Assembly (NCBI RefSeq): GCF_015687175.1
Contig: NZ_JADPQG010000001.1
Location: forward strand, 372,001 to 436,000
Direction: 5' to 3'
Length of the DNA stretch: 64,000 nucleotides
Source of the DNA: Reinekea sp. G2M2-21
GTDB taxonomy: Bacteria > Pseudomonadota > Gammaproteobacteria > Pseudomonadales > Natronospirillaceae
This document shows positions 55,114 to 64,000 of the stretch, piece after piece (the first letter of the stretch is position 1; each line of letters begins with the position of its first letter). The translations under genes were made by a program, and so were the position numbers. The notes beneath the pieces are model-generated. The model worked only from the letters and a program-made list of their open reading frames with translations, did not search any database and was not told the DNA's origin.

Positions 55114-56160
55114 TTATGGGGAATCTTGCCAGCGTTCCAGATTATTCACGAAGGTTTCAGCCCGTTCCAGCTTCTGAATCACGGTAGCATTGTCCGGAGC
55201 CAGAATGAGCGCCTGCTGCCAACGATTAATCGCTTCTTGCAAATACCCCGAATTATAAAGTGTGTTGCCGCTGTTAATGAGCTGGTTTACCCGTTGAACA
55301 CGGCGTTGATTCAGGTTTTCCTGTAATGCGTCAGTCGACTCAATGCCGATGGCGGTCATTTCATTCAGCACTTTTTGAGCGCCAATAAAGTCGCCAAAGT
55401 TGAGTCGTTCGTAAAAGCTTTGTTCCAATTCCGGTTGTTGCTCGCTGATTTTCCGACGCTGTTCGGAGCGGGCCAGGCTACGCTGTTCCCGTTCTGTATT
55501 AAGCAGCGTTGCCAGTAATTCGGAACTCAGTTCGTTTTCCGCAGTTTTTATCGATAAGGTTAACGCTTCCCGGGCCTGTACTAACTTGCCCGCTTGCCAA
55601 TATTGATGCCCCAGTGCATAGAGTTCCCGACTTACTTTTCGTGCCTGTTCCAGAAACTGATTGAACTGTTGTTGAGCAAAAAAACGATTGTCAGCGTTGT
55701 AGAGCTTTGACTCCTGATGCGGTGCCGCAGAAATGATGTAATAGGCCTGCGCGATGAGAATAGCCGCTTCATCCATTTTCAGGCGTGCATGCCGTTTTTG
55801 TTGATAGAATTCCAGTTGCGCCAACAGTTCTGGAGCATCGGCTGTGATGTCCAAGCCATCTTGAATCGTCTGTTCGGCGTTCACCCAATCCAAGGTGGCT
55901 TCATATTGCTGTGCGTCAGACAGAACAGTCTGAATGAACTGTTGTCTCTGTTGTTCAATAATTGGCACCGAATTGTTCAGATAACTATAATCTGGGTGTT
56001 CCGGTGACATCGCCGCGATGGTATCCAGGGCGCGATCAAACTGCTGATTATCCAACCAAGCTTCGACTTGCGTTTTCACATCGGCTTGGCGGGCGTACAT
56101 GGTGGCGCAACCGGTCAGAACACAGCAGAGGATAACGGGAATACAATTTAATTTTTTCAA
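55114..56160 (-). CDS. TPR-like outer lipoprotein
   Basis: A 348 aa lipoprotein with lipobox LTGC (Cys ~18) and an almost wholly helical body. Tetratricopeptide-like units are visible, the clearest near the C-terminus (INSGNTLYNSGYLQEAINRW then QQALILAPDNATV). The ATG overlaps the stop of the adenylate cyclase gene by four bases (ATGA), so the two are coupled. It may serve as an envelope scaffold or sensor for the cyclase; this is inference. Confidence 0.78.
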   Translation of the reverse strand: MKKLNCIPVILCCVLTGCATMYARQADVKTQVEAWLDNQQFDRALDTIAAMSPEHPDYSYLNNSVPIIEQQRQQFIQTVLSDAQQYEATLDWVNAEQTIQDGLDITADAPELLAQLEFYQQKRHARLKMDEAAILIAQAYYIISAAPHQESKLYNADNRFFAQQQFNQFLEQARKVSRELYALGHQYWQAGKLVQAREALTLSIKTAENELSSELLATLLNTEREQRSLARSEQRRKISEQQPELEQSFYERLNFGDFIGAQKVLNEMTAIGIESTDALQENLNQRRVQRVNQLINSGNTLYNSGYLQEAINRWQQALILAPDNATVIQKLERAETFVNNLERWQDSP

Positions 56161-57533
56161 GATTGTTTATTCTCCAGACTGACCGTTATGTCTTCCACAA
56201 CCAAGGTGTCGACCGGCTGACTGAAGCCCTTCACGTCCAGTCGCTGGGTTTCATGAGTTCTCAGGTCAGCACGGGGTCCCAGCGATTTCAGAAATTCACG
56301 GTCGATCAATATCTCGCCACAGGGCGCTTTATCACACAAACGCGCTGCTAAATTGGCGGCTTCTCCGATAACCGAATAATTCATCCGCTCGGACGATCCG
56401 AGCAACCCGGCCAATACCGTACCGCCGGCTAAACCAATGCGAATGTCCAGCCACGGCATTTTGTTGATGCGCCGGTGTGCATTCAGCTCATGAATCCGGT
56501 TGCGGATGGCCAGAGCACACTCCAACGCGTGTTCGCGATGCAGCTCGTCGCTGTGAGGGCAACCAAAGACCAACATTGCACAGTCACCAATGTACTTGTC
56601 GACGTTGCCATGAAATTGATGGCAGATGACCGAAAATTCGGTGAAATACAGGTTCAGCACTTCGGCGACCGTTTCCGGTGCATGCCGTTCGCTGAAATTG
56701 GTGTAGTTCACCAGATCGACAAACATGATGCTGGCTTCAACCCGCTCACCCTGCAGAGACAATTCCGATTCGTTTTTGGACATATAGTGTTGGGCTACCG
56801 GGGAGGAAACGAAGCGGGAAATATTTTTTTCCAGCGTCAATTTGTGTTCTAAGCCTTCCGCCATGTTGTTAAAAGCTGATTTAACCTTGGCAAATTCGCC
56901 GGTTTGAGGGTTGCGAATACGGTAGGTGTATTGCCCGGACTCGATTGCCTGTGTCGCTGCAATCAATTCGTTGATGGGCTTGCTGAGATTGCGAGATAGA
57001 CGGATGGCCAGCCAGATAATGGCCAGTACCAGCAACGCAACCGCAGCAATGACACCCGACAACACCAGCATTTGGCTATGGATAATGGGGGCTTTATTGA
57101 GCCCAAGCCATACCGTGCCGCCAGAAACGTCTTTAAAGCGGATTGGCTCGTAAAACCAGCTGATGTCATTAACGTCGTTAAAAATCCCGTCGCGGTTAAA
57201 CGACTCATTATTTTCCATCAAGTTGAGTGGGGGGCGGGGGTACAAGGTGCCGTAGACTTGCAGGTCCTTGTTTATCAGAGTGACGGAAACAACAGACTCT
57301 TGCTCCATCGTGTTGTTCACAAAGCGTTGAATGTCGGACTCATTGTCAACGAAAAGCGGCTCTACAGCATTGTAGGCAGCCTGCTGTGCCAGCGTGCGAC
57401 CCATCGTTTCAAATTGTTCTTCCACCATCGAAAACTGCCGGTATACCAGAGGATACCCGATCAGGGTGGCAGCCAATAGCACCAACGCAATCATGGTGAA
57501 GGCCAGCTTGTGGGCATAACTCAGACGCAGCAC
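56157..57533 (-). CDS. Membrane class III adenylate/guanylate cyclase
   Basis: A 458 aa cyclase: helix (~10-30), periplasmic sensor segment (~31-155), second helix (~158-180), HAMP, then the catalytic domain from ~265. Metal and catalytic residues are visible: FVDLVNYTNFSE and KYIGDCAMLVFG (two metal Asp), GSSERMNYSVIGEAANLAAR (transition-state Asn and Arg). The Lys and Ser/Thr-type specificity positions favour ATP, so cAMP is likely. It is coupled to a TPR lipoprotein downstream. Confidence 0.88.
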   Translation of the reverse strand: MLRLSYAHKLAFTMIALVLLAATLIGYPLVYRQFSMVEEQFETMGRTLAQQAAYNAVEPLFVDNESDIQRFVNNTMEQESVVSVTLINKDLQVYGTLYPRPPLNLMENNESFNRDGIFNDVNDISWFYEPIRFKDVSGGTVWLGLNKAPIIHSQMLVLSGVIAAVALLVLAIIWLAIRLSRNLSKPINELIAATQAIESGQYTYRIRNPQTGEFAKVKSAFNNMAEGLEHKLTLEKNISRFVSSPVAQHYMSKNESELSLQGERVEASIMFVDLVNYTNFSERHAPETVAEVLNLYFTEFSVICHQFHGNVDKYIGDCAMLVFGCPHSDELHREHALECALAIRNRIHELNAHRRINKMPWLDIRIGLAGGTVLAGLLGSSERMNYSVIGEAANLAARLCDKAPCGEILIDREFLKSLGPRADLRTHETQRLDVKGFSQPVDTLVVEDITVSLENKQS

Positions 57534-57838
57534 GATTAAACCCTGTTTTGAGGAGCTTACATTGTACTGTGCGTATTTTTGAAGGGATGTGAAGTAGTCA
57601 ATATTTTCAATGAATTAGCGTGTATTTATCAGGTAACTTATGAAAAGGCGTAAAACGGCAATAGAGTAGGGTGTCAATTTAAATAGGACCCTAAAAGTCG
57701 CGAACCGCAGCGAACGTCTGGTTAATTATTAAAATGTCGTAATCGGAACGCTGTTAGTGTGTTTTTTTAGGTCTGGGTCACGTTTTGTGAGAGTTTTTCA
57801 CTTGTTATGTGAGTGTGGCTGACGTTAAACTTCGGCCT
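57534..57838. other. AT-rich gap between cyclase and small membrane gene
   Basis: I see no gene and no clear hairpin. It must hold the divergent promoters of the cyclase operon and the small plus-strand gene, but I cannot assign them with confidence. Confidence 0.4.
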
Positions 57839-58165
57839 ATGTTAGATGTATCTCATATTCTCAATTATCTCGGGCCTATGCAGTGGATTGTCGCAATCCT
57901 CTTTGTGCCTCTCGTTTGCTGGCAATTTTGCAGTAAGCATTCCCTGTTGTGTCGTTGGACGGCACTCATTTCTGGTTATAGCGTTCAAATCGGTTTCTTC
58001 CTGTTGCTGGACGATGTTGGCTTTCAAACTAATCTGCTGATTTTGATCGCGTCCGTTGCCGCCTATTTCTGGATTTCAACCACGGTAGGCTTGTGGCCAA
58101 AGGCGCGGGCATCCAAACCCCGTGAGGCATCTTTGGTGGACGATAAGACCGAGGCGACTGCCTGA
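57839..58165 (+). CDS. Small three-helix membrane protein, unknown
   Basis: A 108 aa frame with three hydrophobic segments (~11-28, ~38-54, ~60-80) and a polar tail. I do not recognise it. The ATG at 57839 has no clear ribosome site; a GTG ten codons earlier is the alternative. Hydrophobic pattern and codon use look coding, but support is limited. Confidence 0.5.
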   Translation: MLDVSHILNYLGPMQWIVAILFVPLVCWQFCSKHSLLCRWTALISGYSVQIGFFLLLDDVGFQTNLLILIASVAAYFWISTTVGLWPKARASKPREASLVDDKTEATA

Positions 58166-58235
58166 TATCCCGGTATGGCGTGGTCGGCCATTGCCAATCA
58201 CGCCGAAAATTTCTTTCCTCTTAAATAGCCTTCCG

Positions 58236-58616
58236 TTAGAACATGCCCAATGATGCCGACTTGGTTACTGCGACGGCGCCAATGTAAGCGAAAGTTGCGA
58301 TGGACAGCCCATAGAAAAGCCATTGACGTTGCACAGACCCCTTTGTTTTTATCACCTGAGTGCCAAGCACCACATAAACGACCAGTGCGATAATTTTTGC
58401 CAGTAGCCATGAATGATGCAGTGGATTCGCGTGCAGCGTCCAGGCCAGATAAATCGCTGCCACGAGTAAGAGGGTGTCAACAATGTGTGGCGCAATGCGA
58501 ATCCAGCGTTGTTTCATGTAAGGATGTTGATTAATCGCCAACACACCCCTTACCATAAAGCCGATGATTGAAATGAGCGCCAGTGTCATGTGCAGGTGTT
58601 TGATTGCTAGATACAT
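58236..58616 (-). CDS. SirB-family membrane protein
   Basis: A 126 aa protein with four helices and the SirB pattern (YLAIKHLHMTLALISIIGFM, RIAPHIVDTLLL, AKIIALVVYVVLG, LFYGLSIATFAYI). The family is often called an 'invasion gene expression up-regulator', yet the biochemical role is unknown. It is divergent from the mscS-type gene with a 30-base gap. Confidence 0.85.
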   Translation of the reverse strand: MYLAIKHLHMTLALISIIGFMVRGVLAINQHPYMKQRWIRIAPHIVDTLLLVAAIYLAWTLHANPLHHSWLLAKIIALVVYVVLGTQVIKTKGSVQRQWLFYGLSIATFAYIGAVAVTKSASLGMF

Positions 58617-58646
58617 AGTTACGTTAATTTTCCGAGGTTATTGAGA

Positions 58647-59753
58647 ATGGATTTTATTTCCGGTTTGTCGGACGAATTCAAGAAGCTTATTGAATTTGGA
58701 ACAGAATATACATGGATAATGCAGGCATTTCTTGTCGTGCTGGCAACCCTGGTGATTAATTATTTCGTCAGGAAAGTGTTCGATCGCCTCGCCAAAGCCG
58801 CTGAAGCAACTTCCACCATGTTTGACGATATTTTGATAGAAACAGCGCGGAAGCCGGTGCGGTTTTTTATTTGGATTGCCGGTGTTCTATACGCAGCAGA
58901 TATTGTTAAGAACGTGTCGCAAGAGCCGATATTCGACATGATCCAACCGGCTCGTGAAGTTTCTTTTATCGCGTTGTTTGCCTGGTTTGCGGTGCGCTTT
59001 ATCCGGCAGGGGGAAGTCGTTGTTCAACAGGATGGGGTGTTGGAAAACCCCATGGATGCCACAACTGCTTCCGCGTTAGGCAAGTTGCTGCGCCTGTCGG
59101 TCATCATCACCACCGCACTGGTCATTCTGCAGACACTTGGCTTCAGTGTGTCGGGTGTGTTGGCTTTTGGGGGGATCGGCGGTATCGCCGTTGGTTTTGC
59201 GGCCAAAGATCTGTTGGCCAACTTCTTCGGCGGATTGATGATTTATCTCGACCAGCCCTTCAAAGTAGGCGACTGGATTCGCTCGCCCGATAAAAACATT
59301 GAAGGCACCGTCGAACACATCGGTTGGCGGCTGACCCGTATCCGTACTTTTGACAAGCGACCGTTGTACGTGCCCAACGCAACGTTCGCTAGTATCTCAG
59401 TGGAAAACCCGTCACGTATGACCAACCGGCGAATATATGAAGCCATCGGTGTGCGCTATGATGACGCCGCTAAAGTGGAAAAAATTGTTGCCGATGTGAA
59501 GCAAATGCTGTTGGATCACCCAGAGATAGACACGACTCAAACCTTGATCGTCAATGTGAATGCGTTTGCTGCGTCATCGATAGAGTTCTTTGTTTATACC
59601 TTTACCAAAACCACGAACTGGATTGCGTTTCATGAAATCAAACAGGATGTGATGGTGAAGATTATCGACATTGTCGAGCGCAATGGCGCTGAATTCGCAT
59701 TCCCAACCCAGACATTGCATGTGAAGCACGAGCCAGAAATGGCCGACGCCTGA
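58647..59753 (+). CDS. MscS-family mechanosensitive ion channel
   Basis: A 368 aa inner-membrane channel protein with four to five helices; the last is the pore helix (GVLAFGGIGGIAVGFAAKDL) followed by FGGLMIYLDQPFKVGDWI, the MscS signature at the start of the cytoplasmic beta domain. It releases solutes on osmotic downshock. The ATG at 58647 is preferred to the TTG two codons earlier. It has its own terminator. Confidence 0.92.
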   Translation: MDFISGLSDEFKKLIEFGTEYTWIMQAFLVVLATLVINYFVRKVFDRLAKAAEATSTMFDDILIETARKPVRFFIWIAGVLYAADIVKNVSQEPIFDMIQPAREVSFIALFAWFAVRFIRQGEVVVQQDGVLENPMDATTASALGKLLRLSVIITTALVILQTLGFSVSGVLAFGGIGGIAVGFAAKDLLANFFGGLMIYLDQPFKVGDWIRSPDKNIEGTVEHIGWRLTRIRTFDKRPLYVPNATFASISVENPSRMTNRRIYEAIGVRYDDAAKVEKIVADVKQMLLDHPEIDTTQTLIVNVNAFAASSIEFFVYTFTKTTNWIAFHEIKQDVMVKIIDIVERNGAEFAFPTQTLHVKHEPEMADA

Positions 59754-59786
59754 CAAACCAAACCCATAGGGTACCTAAAAGTGCAA

Positions 59787-59815
59787 AGGGCGTTCTACAA
59801 AGAACGCCCTTTTTT
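59787..59815 (+). terminator. Rho-independent terminator after the mscS-type gene
   Basis: AGGGCGTTCT, loop ACAA, AGAACGCCCT and a T-run. It overlaps the stop of the convergent peptidase gene by two bases. Confidence 0.93.
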
Positions 59816-60818
59816 ATTGGACCGCCGGTTCTTTCAAACTGACGCGTTGTGTGTCAAAGCAGACCTCAACCTGGCAACCGATTGGGACGGTCAACATTGG
59901 ATGGGTATGGCAGCTGTCGAAGCCATTGACGATAGGCAGTGGTTGCCCGGCTAATACTTCCTGCAATACCGTCAAGGGTGTACGTCCAGTACCACCGTCT
60001 TTAAATAATTCGTGTTTTCCGAGCAGAACGGCACTGACTTTATCGAACACGCCGTTTATTTTCAGCAACGCAAAGAGTCGCTCTACCGTGGCAATGTCTT
60101 TCAGGCTGTCTTCAATTAACAGCACATCACCCTGTTTAATCGAAGGCATGTAAGGGCTGCCCCAGATAGCTGACATGGTATTGAGGTTACCGCCGATTAA
60201 GCGGCCACAATGAGTTCCCTCGCCGAGCCATTGCCATTGATTGACCAGCAGAGATTTAGGTCGGTCCTGTGTTTCCCAATCAACAAACTCCTCACTCCAG
60301 TGTGATGGTGGCGAATAGGTGACTGACGGCTGGATAACATGTGTCAGTGACTGGAAGGAGGCAAAGGTGTCATCGACCAACGGAGGCAGCTCACCGAACG
60401 AAGCCGTTAATGCGGGGCCGTAAAAGGTGGTCAGACCGGTTTGCGCGTAAATTCCTAATAAAATAGCGGTCACGTCCGAATAGCCGATAAAAATTTTCGG
60501 ATCTTTGCGAATCGCCTCGTAATCGATATACGGCAATAATGAAGAACTGTTGGCACCGCCGATGGTGGACATAATGCAGCGCACATCCGGGTTACGAATC
60601 AATGCGTTCAGTTCATCAGCGCGGGCCTGAATCGACCCTGATCGATAATGATCGTTGTGCCCGGTCAAGTCGCCAGCCACAACCCGATAGCCTTTGCTTT
60701 CCAGAAACTTAACCGCGCGCCGAGTGCGATTTGGCGCAAACGCTGTTGCAGGGCTGGATGGGGAGTAAAAGGCGAGGGTGTCGCCCGGCTGGAGTTTGGG
60801 TGGTCTAACGCCCGTCAT
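59814..60818 (-). CDS. S66 peptidase (LD-carboxypeptidase/MccF-like)
   Basis: A 334 aa serine peptidase. It has the nucleophile segment [11 protein letters not shown], an IEDSLKD Glu and a C-terminal [15 protein letters not shown] His of the Ser-Glu-His triad. Related enzymes trim L,D-tetrapeptides during murein recycling or inactivate microcin-type peptide nucleotides; the two cannot be told apart here. No signal peptide. Its ATG overlaps the stop of the Trm112-like gene by four bases. Confidence 0.88.
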   Translation of the reverse strand: MTGVRPPKLQPGDTLAFYSPSSPATAFAPNRTRRAVKFLESKGYRVVAGDLTGHNDHYRSGSIQARADELNALIRNPDVRCIMSTIGGANSSSLLPYIDYEAIRKDPKIFIGYSDVTAILLGIYAQTGLTTFYGPALTASFGELPPLVDDTFASFQSLTHVIQPSVTYSPPSHWSEEFVDWETQDRPKSLLVNQWQWLGEGTHCGRLIGGNLNTMSAIWGSPYMPSIKQGDVLLIEDSLKDIATVERLFALLKINGVFDKVSAVLLGKHELFKDGGTGRTPLTVLQEVLAGQPLPIVNGFDSCHTHPMLTVPIGCQVEVCFDTQRVSLKEPAVQ

Positions 60819-61024
60819 GCAGATTTTTTAGCGTGCCAGAATTCAAATTCGTCCTGCGTCAACGCGCGGGCTTCATCTTCGAGCATCACGGGAATTCCGT
60901 CGCGCACTGGGTAGGCCAGTTTCGCAGCGGTAGAAATCAGTTCTTCCTTTTCTTTATCCACTTGCAGTGGTGTTTTGGTAATCGGGCAAACCAGAATAGT
61001 CAGCAGTTGTTTATCGATCATCAT
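60815..61024 (-). CDS. Trm112/YcaR-family small protein
   Basis: A 69 aa protein reading [18 protein letters not shown], the family's opening, then [16 protein letters not shown]. Many members hold a zinc ribbon; here only one Cys of the usual set remains. AAGGA is eight bases before the ATG at 61024; the long upstream frame is not supported. It overlaps both yidD (upstream) and the peptidase gene (downstream). Confidence 0.88.
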   Translation of the reverse strand: MMIDKQLLTILVCPITKTPLQVDKEKEELISTAAKLAYPVRDGIPVMLEDEARALTQDEFEFWHAKKSA

Positions 61025-61271
61025 GATCACAATCCTTATCAGTGTCGTTTTCCAGCGGAACGCCCGGCACCGGGTCAATTCCACCTGCGCAGCCTGGGTG
61101 GCAACGAGCAATGCGTTTCACCGCCAACCAGCCACCCTTTACCGCGCCATAATGTCGTAACGCGATCAACGCGTATTCAGAACAGGTAGGGTAATATCGG
61201 CAGCGCGGTCCCAACATTGGGCTGATCACCCAACGGTAGAATTGCACGATGCCGATTAGTACCCATTTCAT
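61011..61271 (-). CDS. yidD: Membrane protein insertion efficiency factor
   Basis: An 86 aa protein with the DUF37 signature: [20 protein letters not shown] then [15 protein letters not shown] and [14 protein letters not shown]. YidD assists membrane insertion together with YidC. It usually sits by rnpA and yidC at the origin; here it is in a different cluster, three bases after cysS, and overlaps the Trm112-like start by 14 bases. Confidence 0.93.
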   Translation of the reverse strand: MKWVLIGIVQFYRWVISPMLGPRCRYYPTCSEYALIALRHYGAVKGGWLAVKRIARCHPGCAGGIDPVPGVPLENDTDKDCDHDDR

Positions 61272-61274
61272 CGC

Positions 61275-62663
61275 TTAACCTTCGCGGGTCCACTGCGTGC
61301 CTTCGCGCGTGTCTTTAATCTGTACACCACGTTCGGCCAGTTGGTCGCGAATGGTATCGGCCAAGGCAAAGTCTTTGTTTTTCTTCGCCGCCACGCGGTC
61401 GGCAATCAACGCTTCCACTTCTTCAGCCGAAATCGCATCAGCGCTGGAGGTTCCCTGAAACCATTCCTGCGCATCAAGGTTCAGAATATTCAGGAACTCA
61501 CAGATGGTGAAAATCTCGGCCTGTGTTGCGGCTTTTTCGTCATCGCTGTCGCTTTTGAAGAACCGGTTCGTCAGTTCGTGCAGGACTGCAAACGCCTTCG
61601 GCGTGTTTAAGTCATCCAGCAACATGTCGAAAAATGGCAATTCAGTGATCGGTTTTGCTGGGGCGGCAGGTAAGTCTGCGCCGTCGCGTTTAATGGTGTA
61701 CAGGCGGTCGAGTAATGAACGGCTCTGATGCAGTAATTGTTCAGACCAATTCATGTTTGATCGATAGTGTGCCGTTAACAACGCCAGACGAACCAACTCA
61801 TGCGGCTGTTCTGCCAGCAGGTCACGCAAGACAATAAAATTACCTAACGACTTCGACATTTTCTCGCCTTCAATGTCGAGCATCGCGTTGTGCACCCAGT
61901 ATTTCGCATAGCCACCGCTGTGGTCGGAGCAGCACACACCTTGGGCTAACTCGTTTTCATGGTGCGGGAACAACAGGTCGGTACCGCCGCCGTGAATGTC
62001 GATGGTGTCACCCAGATGTTTTTGGATCATCGCTGTACATTCAATATGCCAGCCTGGCCGACCACGCCCCCAAGGGCTGGCCCAACCGGGCAGGTCATCG
62101 GTAGAGGGTTTCCATAACACGAAATCCATCGGGTTCTTTTTGTAGCTGGCGACCTCAACGCGAGCGCCGGCGATCATGTCGTCGGTGTTGCGTTTAGACA
62201 GCTTGCCGTAGTCGGCCAGAGAGTCGACCGCAAACAGAACGTGACCATCTGATGCATAGGCGTGGCCGCGTTCAATGAGTGTTTCGATGGTGGTGATAAT
62301 TTCACTGATGTGTTCGGTCGCTTTCGGTACGATCGTCGGCTCAAGGTTACCCAGATTCGCCATGTCTTCATCGTAGGCGGCAATATATTTGTCGGTAATG
62401 ACTGAGATTTCTACGCCCTGTTCGGCGGCTGCGGCATTAATTTTGTCGTCAACATCGGTAAAGTTACGAGCGTAGGTAACCTTCGGATACAGTGCATTAA
62501 GGGTACGGAACATCAGGTCGTAGACTGTGGCTGAACGGCCATTGCCGATGTGAATATAGTTGTACACGGTGGGACCACAAACATACAGCGTTACGTTGCT
62601 GGCATCTTGTGGCTGAAAAGGTTCCTTTTTACCGGTCAGGCTGTTGTGCAATTGCAAAGACAT
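61275..62663 (-). CDS. cysS: Cysteinyl-tRNA synthetase
   Basis: It charges tRNA-Cys. The ATG at 62663 gives 462 aa, as in E. coli (461). It has [19 protein letters not shown] (zinc Cys and HIGH-type site), [23 protein letters not shown] and KMSKSLGN, then the DALR and C-terminal domains. The frame is open for 27 codons upstream but without homology. It leads the cysS-yidD-trm112-peptidase cluster. Confidence 0.97.
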   Translation of the reverse strand: MSLQLHNSLTGKKEPFQPQDASNVTLYVCGPTVYNYIHIGNGRSATVYDLMFRTLNALYPKVTYARNFTDVDDKINAAAAEQGVEISVITDKYIAAYDEDMANLGNLEPTIVPKATEHISEIITTIETLIERGHAYASDGHVLFAVDSLADYGKLSKRNTDDMIAGARVEVASYKKNPMDFVLWKPSTDDLPGWASPWGRGRPGWHIECTAMIQKHLGDTIDIHGGGTDLLFPHHENELAQGVCCSDHSGGYAKYWVHNAMLDIEGEKMSKSLGNFIVLRDLLAEQPHELVRLALLTAHYRSNMNWSEQLLHQSRSLLDRLYTIKRDGADLPAAPAKPITELPFFDMLLDDLNTPKAFAVLHELTNRFFKSDSDDEKAATQAEIFTICEFLNILNLDAQEWFQGTSSADAISAEEVEALIADRVAAKKNKDFALADTIRDQLAERGVQIKDTREGTQWTREG

Positions 62664-62740
62664 TGTGATCCCATGGTTATCGTGAAAGCAGCGCGCGAGT
62701 ATACCACCGAAAACAGGATCACAGAATAAGTGACGGCGGA

Positions 62741-63592
62741 TCAAGCCGTCGCAATAGCGCCTTTTTGCACGCCTTCAAAGGCTTTTACTTTCCACTGTTC
62801 CTGCGGGTGTTCCTTGGCGAGTTGTTCAGCAATGTGCGTGGCAATCAGTTCAACCGTGGTGTCGGTGGTCATCACGTAACACTGTTCCGGTTTTAGCCAA
62901 ACATCGAAACGCCCCTGTTCCGCGTCATACCCCACGTGAGTCAGGTGGCGCAGTTCAGATTCCAGCTGGTCTTCTTTGGTGATCAGGTAAATATCCGCAA
63001 AACGGGAAGCCCACTCGCGTTCGGTTTCGACATCACGTTTCCCATTGCGGAATATTTCGATCCGCGAGCGGTGGCCGTGACAAATGCGCTGGCAGTCACC
63101 CTGGTGTTTTTTCAAACCGTGGGAGTAGTGGTAGAAGTCACCGGGGATTTCTTCTGTCCGCAGATTCAGAATAACCTGACGAACATTGGCCGGAACCAGA
63201 TTGTTCAGATGTTTTTCCAGCAAAGGCCGAGCCGAGTCGATACTCACTTTATCGCTGTCGACAATAAAAACCGCTTCGCGCGGGCTTTGGTAGGCAAACT
63301 GCACCACGCCGTCGGCATCGACATATTCAATCGCGATATCTTCATGAATGCCGGATTCGTTTATAGTCAAGCCGGGCAATTGCGCGGGTACCACCAGGGT
63401 ATGGTCCATGCCTTCGTCGAGTGCTTTTTTCAGCAGTTTTTTCACGTGCCCAAAATCGAACACCATACCTTCATCGTTCAGTTCGCCCAGCAATTCGACG
63501 TCCACGATCCAGCTCTCGCCAACCACGCCACGGCGGGGATGAAAGAAGCTGAAATCAATAACGGTAAGGTTGTCGACAAACAAACGATTCAT
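62741..63592 (-). CDS. Two-domain 6-pyruvoyl-tetrahydropterin synthase-like protein
   Basis: A 283 aa protein, about twice the length of QueD. The first half has FSFFHPRRGVVGESWIVDV and MVFDFGHVKKLLKKALDEGM, the typical second-strand and helix of the fold but with the usual Cys and HGH ligands lacking. The second half has GLKKHQGDCQRICHGHRSRI, i.e. the catalytic Cys and zinc HGH site. It is thus a tandem tunnelling-fold protein with one degenerate half. Role in queuosine or another pterin path is not proven. The ATG at 63592 is chosen as homology starts there. Confidence 0.82.
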   Translation of the reverse strand: MNRLFVDNLTVIDFSFFHPRRGVVGESWIVDVELLGELNDEGMVFDFGHVKKLLKKALDEGMDHTLVVPAQLPGLTINESGIHEDIAIEYVDADGVVQFAYQSPREAVFIVDSDKVSIDSARPLLEKHLNNLVPANVRQVILNLRTEEIPGDFYHYSHGLKKHQGDCQRICHGHRSRIEIFRNGKRDVETEREWASRFADIYLITKEDQLESELRHLTHVGYDAEQGRFDVWLKPEQCYVMTTDTTVELIATHIAEQLAKEHPQEQWKVKAFEGVQKGAIATA

Positions 63593-63690
63593 GGTCAGGT
63601 CAGGCTCCAAAACAGCAATTGCGCACACCGCCAGTATAGACGGGCGCCGCAGTCTACCAGAAATTTTACGCCGTGTTAGCCACTAAGCGA

Positions 63691-64000
63691 TTAAAGCTGA
63701 CCGTATGTTCCATTTTTGGCTTCAAAAACAGCCGCCAACGGCACCGCAACAGACAGGCACGCGTGCCAAGGTTGGCGCTGAGCCTGGGCCAGCAGTAAGC
63801 GGATGACCCCCGCGTGCGTGACACACACTACGGTGCCGTGGGTGTTTTGCATCTGTTCGCCTATCGCGAATACACGTTGGGCAAAGTCCTGCAAATGCTC
63901 GCCACGGGGAAAGTGAAAATCGATGGGGGTCTTCGCCCAGGCATCGAGCTGGGCGCGATCGACTTCTGACCAAGGGCGTGCTTCCCAGTCGCCAAAATTC
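63691..64000 (-). CDS. Histidine phosphatase, alpha-ribazole phosphatase-like (5' end outside window)
   Basis: The frame runs off the right edge, so only the C-terminal ~103 residues are seen. Reading inward from the edge gives NFGDWEARPWSEVDRAQLDA, HFPRGEHLQDF, and then VVCVTHAGVIRLLLA with the second catalytic His. NFGDWEaRPW is the phosphoglycerate-mutase-like signature of CobC, which dephosphorylates alpha-ribazole phosphate in cobalamin assembly. An internal ATG at 63894 is not the real start. Confidence 0.82.
   Translation of the reverse strand, partial: NFGDWEARPWSEVDRAQLDAWAKTPIDFHFPRGEHLQDFAQRVFAIGEQMQNTHGTVVCVTHAGVIRLLLAQAQRQPWHACLSVAVPLAAVFEAKNGTYGQL

Noticed and set aside
54963-55187. 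74-codon plus-strand hydrophobic frame after MITE-2 copy C
   Set aside because: It has a weak GGAAAAG ribosome site, but it overlaps the convergent TPR lipoprotein gene and shows no known family; hydrophobicity alone is not enough.
62936-63679. 247-codon plus-strand frame opposite the pterin synthase-like gene
   Set aside because: It is antisense to a gene with recognisable motifs (GDCQRICHGH) and has no start signal or family match of its own.

Overview
The window reads as a chromosomal stretch of a marine-type gammaproteobacterium, probably of the Oceanospirillales/Pseudomonadales lineage. This is inferred from the gene content: a CbrX/CbrA/CbrB regulatory block next to gluQ, a YbjN homologue, Zur with a gammaproteobacterial-type Zur box, the thrS-infC-rpmI-rplT order, and amino-acid chemosensing-type two-component genes. 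No plasmid, prophage or CRISPR array is visible. The mobile DNA consists of two families of small non-coding TA-flanked elements, called MITE-1 and MITE-2 here.

Region 1 (1-9.4 kb) is an amino-sugar catabolic locus. A leftward operon (GlcNAc kinase, GntR regulator, nagA, nagB) faces a rightward set (a GH20 hexosaminidase without a signal peptide, a CUT1 solute-binding protein and two permeases). Read together, chito-oligosaccharides or similar sugars enter by the ABC importer, are cut in the cytoplasm, phosphorylated, deacetylated and deaminated to fructose-6-phosphate. A shared direct-repeat motif precedes both the hexosaminidase and the solute-binding protein and may be the regulator's operator. 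No transporter ATPase is present.

Region 2 (9.5-20.3 kb) is regulatory: cbrB, cbrA and a 52-codon cbrX (easily missed) overlapping cbrA, then an HD-GYP response regulator and a sensor kinase, then gluQ. A PLP aminotransferase and a membrane protein run the other way. Region 3 (20.3-34.8 kb) holds housekeeping and accessory genes: an AEC permease with orphan hisI, an EamA/aminotransferase/VanZ operon with a divergent Lrp regulator, ybjN, a vWA-lipoprotein/ECF-sigma/anti-sigma-like operon, a cytochrome P460, class I fumarase and enoyl-CoA hydratase. Region 4 (34.8-46.1 kb) holds a YiiX-like hydrolase, sbcB, a very long DUF349 protein, an initiator tRNA with decayed tandem tRNA 3' ends behind it, a PLD-like protein and a three-gene multiheme electron-transfer cassette (5-heme cytochrome, 9-motif OTR-like cytochrome, membrane cytochrome b).

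Region 5 (46.1-54.6 kb) is translation and metal homeostasis: thrS with a leader carrying two tRNA-Thr(GGU) anticodon-arm look-alikes, infC starting at an AUA codon, rpmI, rplT, galE, zur/znuA around a Zur box, and RNase II. Region 6 (54.6-64 kb) holds a TPR lipoprotein/adenylate cyclase pair, SirB, an MscS channel, an S66 peptidase, Trm112-like and YidD proteins, cysS, a two-domain pterin synthase-like protein and a histidine phosphatase cut by the window edge.

The most unusual observations are the nested MITEs (MITE-2 in opposite orientations inside two MITE-1 copies, with a compensatory base change in a MITE-1 hairpin), three neighbouring genes whose TAG stop codon is built from the element junction, the thrS leader, the AUA start of infC, and the multiheme cassette.
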